NCBI GenBank assembly: GCA_021443545.1
Contig: JABUTU010000025.1
Coordinates: 1 to 48,408, forward strand
Direction: 5' to 3'
Length of the DNA: 48,408 bases
DNA from: Marinilabiliaceae bacterium
GTDB lineage: Bacteria; Bacteroidota; Bacteroidia; Bacteroidales; Marinilabiliaceae
Of the stretch, positions 15,229 through 23,826 are shown piece by piece (within the stretch, counting starts at the first letter, position 1; each line of letters opens with the position of its first letter). Position numbers and translations under genes: made by a program. The notes under the pieces were generated by a model. The model saw nothing but the letters and a program-made list of their open reading frames with translations. It was not told where the DNA came from and did no database searches.

Positions 15229-16887
15229 ATGGAACTTATTAAAGATACTCTTGCAGGTTTGCTTCGTCATTGGGCAGAGGTGACTCCTGATAAGGATTTT
15301 ATAATTTATAACGACAGGAATCTTCACTGGACCTATCGTCAGTTTGATGAGAGGGTAGATAGATTTGCTAAAGGATTACTTGCCGCAGGTGTGCAGAAGA
15401 ACTCAAAGGTTGGAATTTGGGCTAATAATGTTCCAGACTGGTTAACCGTTATGTTTGCAGCTGCGCGTATCGGGGCATGGGCTGTCACTGTCAATACCAA
15501 TTATAAATCGGCAGAGGTCGAGTATCTGATGCAAAATGCTGACATTCACACCATGTGTTGTGTGCCGGAGTATCGCGACTCCAATTATGTTGAGATGCTG
15601 CGTGAGATTGTGCCTGAATTGAATAGACCGCATGCTATCGGAAAACTACTCTCTGCTCGTCTACCAGAGTTGCGTAATGTCGTAGTTCTTGGCTCTGAAC
15701 GTTACGAGGGAACGTTGAACAGCGAAGACATTTTCAATATCGGTGAGCATATTTCCGACATTGAGTACAAGAAGCTTACTTCCTCTGTAAACTGTCATGA
15801 TATTGTTAATATGCAGTATACCTCAGGAACAACGGGTTTTCCTAAAGGGGTTATGCTTACCAATTACAATATTGTAAATAATGGTGTTGCTACAGGTGAT
15901 GCCATGAAATATACTGCGGATGACCGTCTGTGCGTCTGTGTGCCGTTTTTTCACTGCTTTGGTATCGTGTTGGCTTTGTGTGCAATAATTACGCATGGAG
16001 CGTCAATGGCTATTGTTCAAGATTTCGACCCTGAAGCAGTCTTGAAATCGGTCAGTGAAGAGAAGTGTACATCGTTGTATGGAGTCCCCACTATGTTCGT
16101 ACGAGAACTTACGCATGAGAACTTTGATAAGTATGACTTGTCGTCTCTCCGTACTGGAATCATGGCAGGTTCTCTTTGTCCTATTGAGACAATGAAACAG
16201 GTTATGGATAAGATGTATATGAAGGATATCATATCTGTCTATGGCCTGACGGAGTCCTCTCCTGGCATGACATGCTCGCGTATCGGCCAATCTGCCGAAA
16301 AGCGTGCCACTACTGTTGGTACTCCGTTCCCATTTGTAGAAGTTACTATTCTCAATCCTGAAACAAATCATCCTGTAGCCGATGGTGAGCAGGGTGAGAT
16401 TTGTTGTCGTGGTTATAATGTGATGAAGGGCTATTACAAGAATCCTGAGGCAACAGCACAGACGATTGATTCCAATGGATGGTTGCATTCTGGCGACTTG
16501 GCAATGCGCGATGCTGATGGTTATTATCATATAACTGGACGTATCAAGGATATGATAATCAGAGGTGGCGAGAATATATACCCCCGAGAGATTGAAAATT
16601 TTATCTATCAAATGCCAGGCGTGAGCATGGTCGAGGTGGTTGGTATAGCCGATCAAAAATACGGAGAGATTGTAGGTGCGTTTATTATACAAAAGGAGGG
16701 TGCTAATCTCACTCAGGAGAAGGTTCAGAAGTATTGTGAAGGACAGATTGCTCGCTTCAAGATTCCTAAGTATGTATTTTTCGTAGATGATTATCCTAAG
16801 ACGGGTTCGGGGAAAGTACAGAAGTTTAAACTTCGTGAGATTGGAAAACAGTTGGTGGATGAAATTATCTCCAAACAACGTGTGTGA
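15229..16887 (+). CDS. AMP-binding acyl-CoA ligase (fatty-acyl-CoA synthetase type)
   Basis: A 552-residue ANL-superfamily enzyme that activates a carboxylic acid with ATP and joins it to CoA. YTSGTTGFPKGVMLTN (Tyr197 to Lys206 and on) is the P-loop. YGLTESSPG binds adenylate, SGDLAMRDADGYY is the hinge-side motif, and SGK with Lys529 near the end (PKTGSGK) is the catalytic lysine of the C-terminal domain. The pattern resembles medium/long-chain fatty acid ligases; chain length is not predictable. The start is ATG 15229, two codons after an in-frame TTG. The M13 peptidase begins 29 bases downstream and may be co-transcribed. Confidence 0.92.
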   Translation: MELIKDTLAGLLRHWAEVTPDKDFIIYNDRNLHWTYRQFDERVDRFAKGLLAAGVQKNSKVGIWANNVPDWLTVMFAAARIGAWAVTVNTNYKSAEVEYLMQNADIHTMCCVPEYRDSNYVEMLREIVPELNRPHAIGKLLSARLPELRNVVVLGSERYEGTLNSEDIFNIGEHISDIEYKKLTSSVNCHDIVNMQYTSGTTGFPKGVMLTNYNIVNNGVATGDAMKYTADDRLCVCVPFFHCFGIVLALCAIITHGASMAIVQDFDPEAVLKSVSEEKCTSLYGVPTMFVRELTHENFDKYDLSSLRTGIMAGSLCPIETMKQVMDKMYMKDIISVYGLTESSPGMTCSRIGQSAEKRATTVGTPFPFVEVTILNPETNHPVADGEQGEICCRGYNVMKGYYKNPEATAQTIDSNGWLHSGDLAMRDADGYYHITGRIKDMIIRGGENIYPREIENFIYQMPGVSMVEVVGIADQKYGEIVGAFIIQKEGANLTQEKVQKYCEGQIARFKIPKYVFFVDDYPKTGSGKVQKFKLREIGKQLVDEIISKQRV

Positions 16888-16916
16888 CTGTAGATATTAC
16901 CAAAAATATATAAATT

Positions 16917-18944
16917 ATGAATACAATTCGTTTAATGACTATTTGTTCAGTTACAGGAGCTATGCTTGCTTCTTGCACACAAAATAGACCCGTTGAAGGT
17001 TGTGCCGATTTCTCTAAGAGTATTGATGAGTCAATATCGCCTAAAGATGATTTCTATGGCTATGCTAATGGTACATGGCAGAAGTTGAATCCATTGCCTG
17101 ACGATAAGTCGCGTCTTGGAACTTTCGATGTTCTCTATGAAGAGAATCAGGAACGCGTCAGAGGCATTATAGAGGATGCTACCAAGGAGTGTGCAGCCGA
17201 AGGAACTCCAAATCAGAAGATTGGTGATTTGTATTCTCTTGGAATGGATACGGTTCGCAGAAATGCTGAGGGTGTCAAACCTCTGCTCCCATTAATCGAT
17301 AAGATAAACTCCATAAGCGACTCCAAATCAATATCGGAAGTCGTTGCCGAATTACATCGAAATGGAATTTCTGCATTTTTTATCTTTGGTTCAACTCCTG
17401 ACGCGGATAATAGCGATATGAACATCTCTATTTTATGGCAGTCGGGACTCGGACTGCCCGACAGAGACTATTACTTCGATGGGGGAGAACGTTTCGATAT
17501 GCTTCGCACAGCATACGTTGAGATGGTATCTAAGTTTTTCTCAATACTTGGTATTGAAGATTCAGCTTCACGTGCGCAGAAAGTATTTGATTTTGAGAAG
17601 CTTCTCGCTGAGCAAATGAATACTCAGGTCGAAAACCGCGACCCTCTCGCATTGAATAATAAGCGTGATATTAAGGGGTTGCTTGAGACGGCTCCATCTT
17701 TTGACTGGAAGAACTATTTTGCTGCGCATCAGGTTGTTGCTGAGACGATAACAGTAAGTCAACTGAAGTATTTCTCTGCGATGGGTAAGATTTTGTCAAA
17801 GAGTGACTTGCAGGTAGTGAAGGACTATTTAGTAGCATCAACAATCAGGGAGTATGCATCTTCACTATCGGATGAGTTGTCTGCAATAAGTTTTGAATTC
17901 TACGGACATAAACTGGTCGGAACTCCAGAGCAACGCCCATTATGGAAGAGAGTTGTCTCGGTTGTTGAAGATGTTATGGGTGAACAGGTAGGTCAGGTGT
18001 TTGTTCAGAAGTATTTCTCTCCATCGGCTAAACAGCGTATGGTCGACCTGATTGAACAGTTAAGAACAGCCTTCTCACAGCGAATCGATAACTTGTCGTG
18101 GATGGGTGATTCAACAAAGGTTCAGGCTAAAGAAAAATTGAATGCAATCATCGTTAAGGTAGGATATCCTGAGCAGTGGAGAGATTATTCTAAGCTTATT
18201 GTTGATAAGACAAAGTCTTATGCTGAGAATCTTATGGTTGCAACTCAGTTTGAGTATCAAAGAGACCTCGATAAGATAGGCAAACCTGTTGATAAGAGCG
18301 AATGGTTTATGACTCCTCAGACTGTAAATGCATACTACAATCCACAAGCCAATGAGATAGTATTCCCAGCTGGTATTCTTCAACCTCCTTTCTTCTATGC
18401 TGAGGGCGATGATGCTGTTAACTATGGAGGTATTGGTGTTGTGATAGGACATGAGATGACGCATGGTTTTGATGATCAGGGATGCCAGTATGATAAGTCA
18501 GGTAACCTGAAGAATTGGTGGACAGAAGATGATTCTAAGTGTTTTGCTGAGATTACTAAAGAGTTGTCGACTTACTATTCTGGTCTTAATGCTGTCGACA
18601 CTGTTAAGTGTAATGGTGAGTTGACTCTTGGCGAGAATATTGCAGATAATGGAGGCCTCAATATTGCATATCAAGCGCTCCGTAATGCCGTTGGAAAGGA
18701 TGCCAGTTCATTAGTGAATGGTCAATCTATTGACCAGCGTTTTCTCCTTAGCTATGCTCATATTTGGGCAAGCAATGCACGTGCTGAGTATACGATGAAT
18801 CAGGTAAAGACTGACCCTCACTCTCCTGCAATGTTGAGAGTGAATGGTCAGATGCCACTATTTGATATCTTCTATAAGTCATTTGATATACCAGAGGACT
18901 CACCAATGTACAGAACTCCACAAGAACGTATCGTAGTGTGGTAA
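16917..18944 (+). CDS. M13 family zinc metallopeptidase (PepO/neprilysin-like), lipoprotein
   Basis: A 675-residue M13 endopeptidase. The N-terminus ends in MLASC (Cys20), so it is a lipoprotein of the periplasm or surface. The zinc site is complete: HEMTH (His512, His516, Glu513 catalytic) and ENIADNGG (Glu573). It also has NAYYNPQANEIVFPAGILQ and the FDDQG just after the zinc motif. Length matches the family. Members cut small peptides; the substrate is unknown. It ends at a strong terminator (18966-18998). Confidence 0.95.
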   Translation: MNTIRLMTICSVTGAMLASCTQNRPVEGCADFSKSIDESISPKDDFYGYANGTWQKLNPLPDDKSRLGTFDVLYEENQERVRGIIEDATKECAAEGTPNQKIGDLYSLGMDTVRRNAEGVKPLLPLIDKINSISDSKSISEVVAELHRNGISAFFIFGSTPDADNSDMNISILWQSGLGLPDRDYYFDGGERFDMLRTAYVEMVSKFFSILGIEDSASRAQKVFDFEKLLAEQMNTQVENRDPLALNNKRDIKGLLETAPSFDWKNYFAAHQVVAETITVSQLKYFSAMGKILSKSDLQVVKDYLVASTIREYASSLSDELSAISFEFYGHKLVGTPEQRPLWKRVVSVVEDVMGEQVGQVFVQKYFSPSAKQRMVDLIEQLRTAFSQRIDNLSWMGDSTKVQAKEKLNAIIVKVGYPEQWRDYSKLIVDKTKSYAENLMVATQFEYQRDLDKIGKPVDKSEWFMTPQTVNAYYNPQANEIVFPAGILQPPFFYAEGDDAVNYGGIGVVIGHEMTHGFDDQGCQYDKSGNLKNWWTEDDSKCFAEITKELSTYYSGLNAVDTVKCNGELTLGENIADNGGLNIAYQALRNAVGKDASSLVNGQSIDQRFLLSYAHIWASNARAEYTMNQVKTDPHSPAMLRVNGQMPLFDIFYKSFDIPEDSPMYRTPQERIVVW

Positions 18945-18965
18945 TTCAAAAATGAGAATAAAAAG

Positions 18966-18998
18966 AGCCTCGCAGAATCTTCCTGTGGGGCTTTTTTG
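18966..18998 (+). terminator. Intrinsic terminator after the M13 peptidase
   Basis: AGCCTCGCAG (18966-18975) pairs fully (with two G-U pairs) with CTGTGGGGCT (18983-18992), followed by TTTTTT. Confidence 0.9.
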
Positions 18999-19155
18999 GC
19001 TGTTATTCAAAGCAGAAGAAATCAAGCGTTTATAATGGCTATACAAAAAACAAGTCGAAGCAATGTGCCTTTTTATAGATGATTGTAAGAGTTGACAAAA
19101 TGATAGTTTTTCACTGCAAATTGATTAAACAATAAATTAGTAGTGATTTTTTATT

Positions 19156-19188
19156 TAACTTTGTGCAAACGTTTGTACAGGTTAACCT
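19156..19188 (+). promoter_or_regulatory. pta-ackA promoter with two palindromes at the start site
   Basis: The -7 box TAACTTTG (19156-19163) puts the start near 19170. The palindrome CAAACGTTTG (19166-19175), extending imperfectly to 19163-19178, and the perfect palindrome AGGTTAACCT (19179-19188) lie directly over and after the start, where a repressor would block transcription. GCAAACG recurs at 19198-19204. No clear -33 element is seen, as for some activator-dependent promoters. Bases 18999-19155 otherwise hold nothing recognisable. Confidence 0.6.
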
Positions 19189-19239
19189 TTAGAGGTTGCA
19201 AACGTAGAACAAAGAATGAATTGACAAATAACAATAGAA

Positions 19240-20238
19240 ATGGATTTCATAGAAAACCTCAAACAGCGTGCGTCGAAGAGTAAGAAACGCATAGTACTTC
19301 CAGAAGGTAACGAAGAGCGTAATCTTCGCGCGGCAGATCAGATTCTTGCAGAAGGATTTGCCGACATCATCTTGTTGACATCAGAAGAGGAACTTAAGGC
19401 AAATGTTGCTAAATTCGGTTTGAAAAACATCGATAAGGCGATTGTGATAGACCCTATGAAGCATGCGAAGAAGCAAGCATATATCGAACTTCTCGTCAAG
19501 CTCAGAGAAAAGAAGGGTATGACAGTTGAAAAGGCAACAGTCCTCGTACAGGACCCTCTGTATCTCGGTGCATTGATGATAAAGGCTGGTGACGCTGACG
19601 GAGAGGTTTCAGGTGCAATCCATGCAACAGGCGATGTGCTTCGCCCAGCTTTGCAACTAATTAAGACAAAACCTGGCATCAGCACAGTAAGTGGTGCCTT
19701 CCTCATGTTTAATGAGAAAAAAGAGTATGGTGAGAATGGTGTGATGGTATTCGCTGATTGCGCTGTGACTCCAGAGCCTACAGCTCAGCAGCTCGCAGAG
19801 ATTGCTGTTGCAACAGGCGAGACAGCCCGCATACTCGGAGGTTTCGAACCTAAGATAGCAATGTTGAGTTTCTCGACAAAGGGATCTGCTTCCCATGATG
19901 TGGTGGATAAAGTAATTGAGGCTACTAAGTTGGCAAAGGAACTTGCACCCGAACTACAGATCGATGGTGAGCTTCAGGCAGACGCAGCTATAGTACCAAC
20001 TGTCGGTGCTCTTAAAGCTCCAGGGTCGGAGATAGCAGGTAAGGCTAATGTGCTTGTATTCCCTAACCTTGAGGTGGGTAATATAGCATATAAATTGGTT
20101 CAGCGTCTTGCTGGTTCTGAGGCTCTCGGTCCAATCCTCCAAGGTATTGCTTGTCCAGTAAACGACCTGAGCCGTGGCTGTTCAGTAAGTGATATTGTCA
20201 AGATGGTTGCTATTACAGCTAATCAGGCAATCGGATAA
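19240..20238 (+). CDS. pta: Phosphate acetyltransferase
   Basis: A 332-residue short-form phosphotransacetylase (PTA_PTB domain only, without the N-terminal regulatory domains of E. coli Pta). It converts acetyl-CoA and phosphate to acetyl-phosphate. Recognisable stretches are RIVLPEGNEERNLRAAD, SGAIHATGDVLRPALQ, and the end PVNDLSRGCSVSDIV. It is followed 24 bases later by ackA, forming the acetate pathway operon. Its leader contains palindromes suggesting control at the start site. Confidence 0.98.
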   Translation: MDFIENLKQRASKSKKRIVLPEGNEERNLRAADQILAEGFADIILLTSEEELKANVAKFGLKNIDKAIVIDPMKHAKKQAYIELLVKLREKKGMTVEKATVLVQDPLYLGALMIKAGDADGEVSGAIHATGDVLRPALQLIKTKPGISTVSGAFLMFNEKKEYGENGVMVFADCAVTPEPTAQQLAEIAVATGETARILGGFEPKIAMLSFSTKGSASHDVVDKVIEATKLAKELAPELQIDGELQADAAIVPTVGALKAPGSEIAGKANVLVFPNLEVGNIAYKLVQRLAGSEALGPILQGIACPVNDLSRGCSVSDIVKMVAITANQAIG

Positions 20239-20262
20239 TTCGGATAATTAAATTTGGTGCTT

Positions 20263-21459
20263 ATGAATATTTTGGTATTGAACTGCGGCTCATCGTCCAT
20301 TAAGTATAAGTTGTTTGAAATGCCAGCCAAAGAGGTGAAGGCTTCGGGCGGTATCGAAAAGATTGGAATGGCAGGTTCTTTCATAAAGTTCTCTATGCCT
20401 GACGGCTCTAAGAAGATAGAAGAGAAACCTATCCCAGAACATACAGCGGGTGTTCAGATTATTTTTGATGTCCTGACAAATCCTGAGTATGGCGTTATTA
20501 AGTCCCTGAACGAACTCGATGCTGTGGGCCATCGTATGCTACATGCAGGATCAAAGATTACTAAATCAAGTATATTGACACAAGAGGTTCTCGACATTTT
20601 TGCATCATGCAACGACCTTGGTCCTCTCCATAACCCAGCAAATCTTAAGGGTGTCAATGCAGTCAAGGCATTACTTCCTAATATTCCTCAAGTAGGAGTA
20701 TTCGATACAGCATTCCATCAGACAATGCCTGATTATGCCTATATGTACCCGCTGCCATATGAGTTCTATGAGAAGTATGGAGTCCGTCGCTATGGTTTCC
20801 ATGGAACAAGTCACAGATATGTTTCGAAGCGTGTCTGTGAGTATCTCGGTGTAGACCCTATTGGTAAGAAGATTATTACGTGCCACGTAGGTAATGGTGG
20901 TTCTTATGCTGCTATTGTCGACGGAAAGTGTGTCGATACGACTATGGGCCTTACCCCTCTTGAGGGAATCATGATGGGTACGCGTTGTGGTGAAATAGAT
21001 CCGGCAATTGTGCCATATCTCATGAAACATGCTAAGTTGACACCAGAAGAGATGGATACAATCATGAACAAGAAGTCGGGTCTTCTTGGTATCTCTGGTA
21101 AGACAAGTGATATGCGTGAGATACAGGCACTTCGAGATGCAGGAGATGATCGTGCACGACTCGCTCAGGAGATGTATTTCTATCGTCTGCGTAAGCAAAT
21201 CGGAGCATACGCCGCTGCAATGGGAGGCGTTGACATTATCGTCTTCACTGGTGGCGTGGGTGAGAATAAGCAGAATGCTCGCGAGGCAGCTTGCGAGGGT
21301 CTCGACTTTATGGGTGTAAAGCTTGATAAAAAGAAAAATGAAGAGATTCGTGGTGAAGAGGCCATTATCTCAACACCTGATTCACGCGTGACAGTCTGTG
21401 TAATCCCAACAGATGAAGAGTTGATGATTGCACTCGATACAGTATCCCTTGTAAAATAA
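20263..21459 (+). CDS. ackA: Acetate kinase
   Basis: A 398-residue acetate kinase of the ASKHA fold; with Pta it yields ATP and acetate from acetyl-phosphate. N-terminal NCGSSSIKYK binds phosphate and RRYGFHGTSHRYV holds catalytic residues; GGVGENKQNAREA is the adenosine loop. The extended frame begins at a TTG (20254), but ATG 20263 (MNILVLNCG) is the family start. A strong terminator follows at 21470. Confidence 0.98.
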   Translation: MNILVLNCGSSSIKYKLFEMPAKEVKASGGIEKIGMAGSFIKFSMPDGSKKIEEKPIPEHTAGVQIIFDVLTNPEYGVIKSLNELDAVGHRMLHAGSKITKSSILTQEVLDIFASCNDLGPLHNPANLKGVNAVKALLPNIPQVGVFDTAFHQTMPDYAYMYPLPYEFYEKYGVRRYGFHGTSHRYVSKRVCEYLGVDPIGKKIITCHVGNGGSYAAIVDGKCVDTTMGLTPLEGIMMGTRCGEIDPAIVPYLMKHAKLTPEEMDTIMNKKSGLLGISGKTSDMREIQALRDAGDDRARLAQEMYFYRLRKQIGAYAAAMGGVDIIVFTGGVGENKQNAREAACEGLDFMGVKLDKKKNEEIRGEEAIISTPDSRVTVCVIPTDEELMIALDTVSLVK

Positions 21460-21469
21460 CAATTATTAA

Positions 21470-21509
21470 AGAGTCTGGGAGTCAGTGCCCCCAGACTCTC
21501 TCTTTTTTA
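21470..21509 (+). terminator. Intrinsic terminator after ackA
   Basis: A perfect 10-bp stem AGAGTCTGGG (21470-21479) with CCCAGACTCT (21490-21499) and a CTCTTTTTT tail. Confidence 0.92.
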
Positions 21510-21533
21510 TCGCCAATTCTTTTCTTAAATATT

Positions 21534-22955
21534 ATGATTTTACGTTTCAGGAGAATCTTCTCACTTCTCATTGTTTTGCTGCCATTAATATCTATGGCAC
21601 AGGACTATTCGTCGTATTATACAGAATTGCCAGTGCCGCTGAAGCAAGCTGTTGCCCCTGTTATACCAGATAATTCAGTTCAGTTGACAGATTTCGGAGC
21701 TGTAGGCGATGGAATGACACTTTGTACAGAAGCATTTGAGAAGGCAATAAGCAAACTCAATAAGTTGGGTGGTGGACATTTGAATGTGCCACAAGGAGTG
21801 TGGCTCACCGGACCGATTGCTCTTAAAGATAATATAGATTTACATCTTGATAAAAACGCAGTAATATATTTCTCGCCAGATAAGTCGTTGTATGTTGATG
21901 AAGACGAAAACGGACGTGTCTATGCGTGCATCAGAGCATCCAAGCGTAAGAATATCAGTATCACTGGAGAGGGCGTAATTGATGGAAATGGTGCTCAATG
22001 GCGACCAGTAAAAAGAAGTAAAGTCAGTGATGTTGAATGGAAACGCTTTAAATCGTTAGGAGGCGAAGAACGTGACAATGGTTCTCTATGGTATCCGTGG
22101 AACGTAAAAGGAGGGTACCCTAATATTTCAGAAGACCCTGTTATGCAGGAGGGGCGGCGAAATGATCTGGTGAGGTTTACGAATTGTGAGAATGTGCTGT
22201 TCAAAGGTGTGACTTTTCAGAATTCGCCGCGATTCCATGTTCACCCATGTAATTGTAGAAATGTTATTGCGGATAATATAACGATTCGCTGTCCGTGGAA
22301 TGCCCAGAATGGAGATGGTTTAGATTTGTCCGATTGTCAGCAGTGTCTGATAGTGAATTCAACAGTGAATGTCGGGGATGATGGTTTATGTATGAAGAGC
22401 GGTAAGGATAAGGGTGATAAAGCCTTGGTAAACGGCTGCTCAGATATTCTGATTGAGAATAATGTTGTCTTCCATGCTCATGGAGGTTTTGTCGTAGGAA
22501 GTGAAGATATAACATTGATGCGCAATATTGTCGTTCGCAAGTGCCGTTTCTCTGAGACTGACACAGGTTTGCGTTTCAAGAGTGGTATAGGAAGGGGAGG
22601 AAAAACGGAAAATATCTATATAAGCGATGTCTTTATGACTGACATAACAGACGAAGCTATTGTTGTTCAGTGCGATTATCAGAACCTTCACGCTGGGGCA
22701 AAGGCTGAGGAGTTTAAACTGCCAAAGAATCCGCAATTTGTGCCAGAGTTTACAGGGATACATATCGAAAATGTGGTATGCAGAGGTTGTAATACAGCAA
22801 TCCGGATGGTTGGTATCGAGACTCTTGATTGTGTTCATGATATAGAGTTGAAGAATGTTTCAATAGTATATAACAAGAAAGCAAGGGAAATAGACGACAA
22901 GACAACGCGAAATATAATAATGGAAAATGTCCGTTTGACAGAGGATAAGAAATAG
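21534..22955 (+). CDS. Glycoside hydrolase family 28 (polygalacturonase-type), exported
   Basis: A 473-residue GH28 parallel beta-helix enzyme; the family hydrolyses galacturonan and related pectin linkages by inversion. Signal peptide is residues 1-22 (cut near MAQ). VQLTDFGAVGDG (49-60) opens the domain. Catalytic positions: NGDGLD (259-264, the NTD equivalent), GDDG (Asp282, Asp283), HGG (His316, GHG equivalent) and RFK (347-349, RIK equivalent). The variants match the exo-acting/rhamnogalacturonan-like Bacteroidetes subgroup more than fungal endo-enzymes. No SusC/SusD pair is adjacent, so it is not in a classic PUL. Start follows the ackA terminator closely. Confidence 0.92.
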   Translation: MILRFRRIFSLLIVLLPLISMAQDYSSYYTELPVPLKQAVAPVIPDNSVQLTDFGAVGDGMTLCTEAFEKAISKLNKLGGGHLNVPQGVWLTGPIALKDNIDLHLDKNAVIYFSPDKSLYVDEDENGRVYACIRASKRKNISITGEGVIDGNGAQWRPVKRSKVSDVEWKRFKSLGGEERDNGSLWYPWNVKGGYPNISEDPVMQEGRRNDLVRFTNCENVLFKGVTFQNSPRFHVHPCNCRNVIADNITIRCPWNAQNGDGLDLSDCQQCLIVNSTVNVGDDGLCMKSGKDKGDKALVNGCSDILIENNVVFHAHGGFVVGSEDITLMRNIVVRKCRFSETDTGLRFKSGIGRGGKTENIYISDVFMTDITDEAIVVQCDYQNLHAGAKAEEFKLPKNPQFVPEFTGIHIENVVCRGCNTAIRMVGIETLDCVHDIELKNVSIVYNKKAREIDDKTTRNIIMENVRLTEDKK

Positions 22956-22977
22956 TATACAACAGCAGCAAAAACCT

Positions 22978-23724
22978 ATGTTCTATATATTATCAAGATT
23001 TGTAGCCTCAATGGCCTCGCCGGTATTCTGGATAGTAGTCCTTTTTATAGTTGCTCTCTTCATCAGAAATAGTCGCAGACGACTTGTCGTAGGTGCTATT
23101 GTTTTTTTGTTGACACTACTATTCAGCATGCCTACAGTCTACAAGAGGGTCGAGAATATGTGGATAGAACCAGTGATTGCTCCTTTTGATACTACGCAGC
23201 GTTATGATTATGCATTTGTTCCAGGAGGGATGACCTCGTACGATACCATCAATCATGTTATCCAATATGGAGAGCCAGCAGAACGAATAGTGGAGACAGC
23301 TCGTCTTTATCGTAAAGGGTATATATCAAAGCTTATTATTTCAAGTGATGGCGCACCGAATACAGACTCTATAGCCTTCAAGAAACTGATGAAAGAAACC
23401 TTTGATATTAAGCCAGAAGATATCCTCATTGAGGATAAGGCACGCAATACAATGGAGAATTTTACCTTCACGATAGAGAAGTTCGGACCTATGCTTAAGG
23501 ATAAAAATGTTGTTGTCATAAACTCTGCAATGTTTATGAGGCGGACAATGCTTTGTTGTGAGAAGACGGGTTTTAAGAGTGATTTTTATTCTGTGGATTA
23601 CGATGTCACAACGTATACGCAAGAGGGCTGGGAGCAATATGTCCCCAATATAATAGTCATGGAGCACTGGATGGATTTAGGTCACGAATGGATAGGATAT
23701 ATAGGATATTTACTCTTTTTGTAG
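22978..23724 (+). CDS. ElyC/SanA/YdcF-family (DUF218) membrane protein
   Basis: A 248-residue protein with two N-terminal membrane helices (about 12-28 and 35-52) and then a soluble DUF218 domain starting at YDYAFVPGG. The family includes E. coli ElyC (peptidoglycan precursor recycling) and SanA; the domain probably acts in the periplasm. Further conserved features are RIVETARLYRKGY, ISSDGAP, DKARNTMENF and the SAMFMRRT loop. It follows the GH28 gene by 22 bases and may be co-transcribed. Function here is inferred. Confidence 0.85.
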   Translation: MFYILSRFVASMASPVFWIVVLFIVALFIRNSRRRLVVGAIVFLLTLLFSMPTVYKRVENMWIEPVIAPFDTTQRYDYAFVPGGMTSYDTINHVIQYGEPAERIVETARLYRKGYISKLIISSDGAPNTDSIAFKKLMKETFDIKPEDILIEDKARNTMENFTFTIEKFGPMLKDKNVVVINSAMFMRRTMLCCEKTGFKSDFYSVDYDVTTYTQEGWEQYVPNIIVMEHWMDLGHEWIGYIGYLLFL

Positions 23725-23764
23725 AGCAAAATATATGAATGAAAAATATTTATCTCAGTCACAA

Positions 23765-23790
23765 TTGTAATATATTATTTTTTAACTTTG
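23765..23790 (+). promoter_or_regulatory. Promoter for the thrS operon
   Basis: The -7 box TAACTTTG is at 23783-23790 with a TTG at 23765-23767 (spacing 15, shorter than ideal). The leader to thrS is about 30 bases, so no attenuator fits. Confidence 0.55.
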
Positions 23791-23826
23791 CGCCGTCAAA
23801 AATACAAGACTACAAATATTCAGTAA

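Noticed and set aside
16003-16878. A 291-codon open frame on the minus strand
   Set aside because: It lies wholly inside the acyl-CoA ligase gene, has no recognisable domain and reads as codon shadow; the + strand gene is certain.
20671-21198. A 175-codon open frame on the minus strand
   Set aside because: It is antisense to ackA, with Cys/His/Thr-rich low-quality composition and no family motif.
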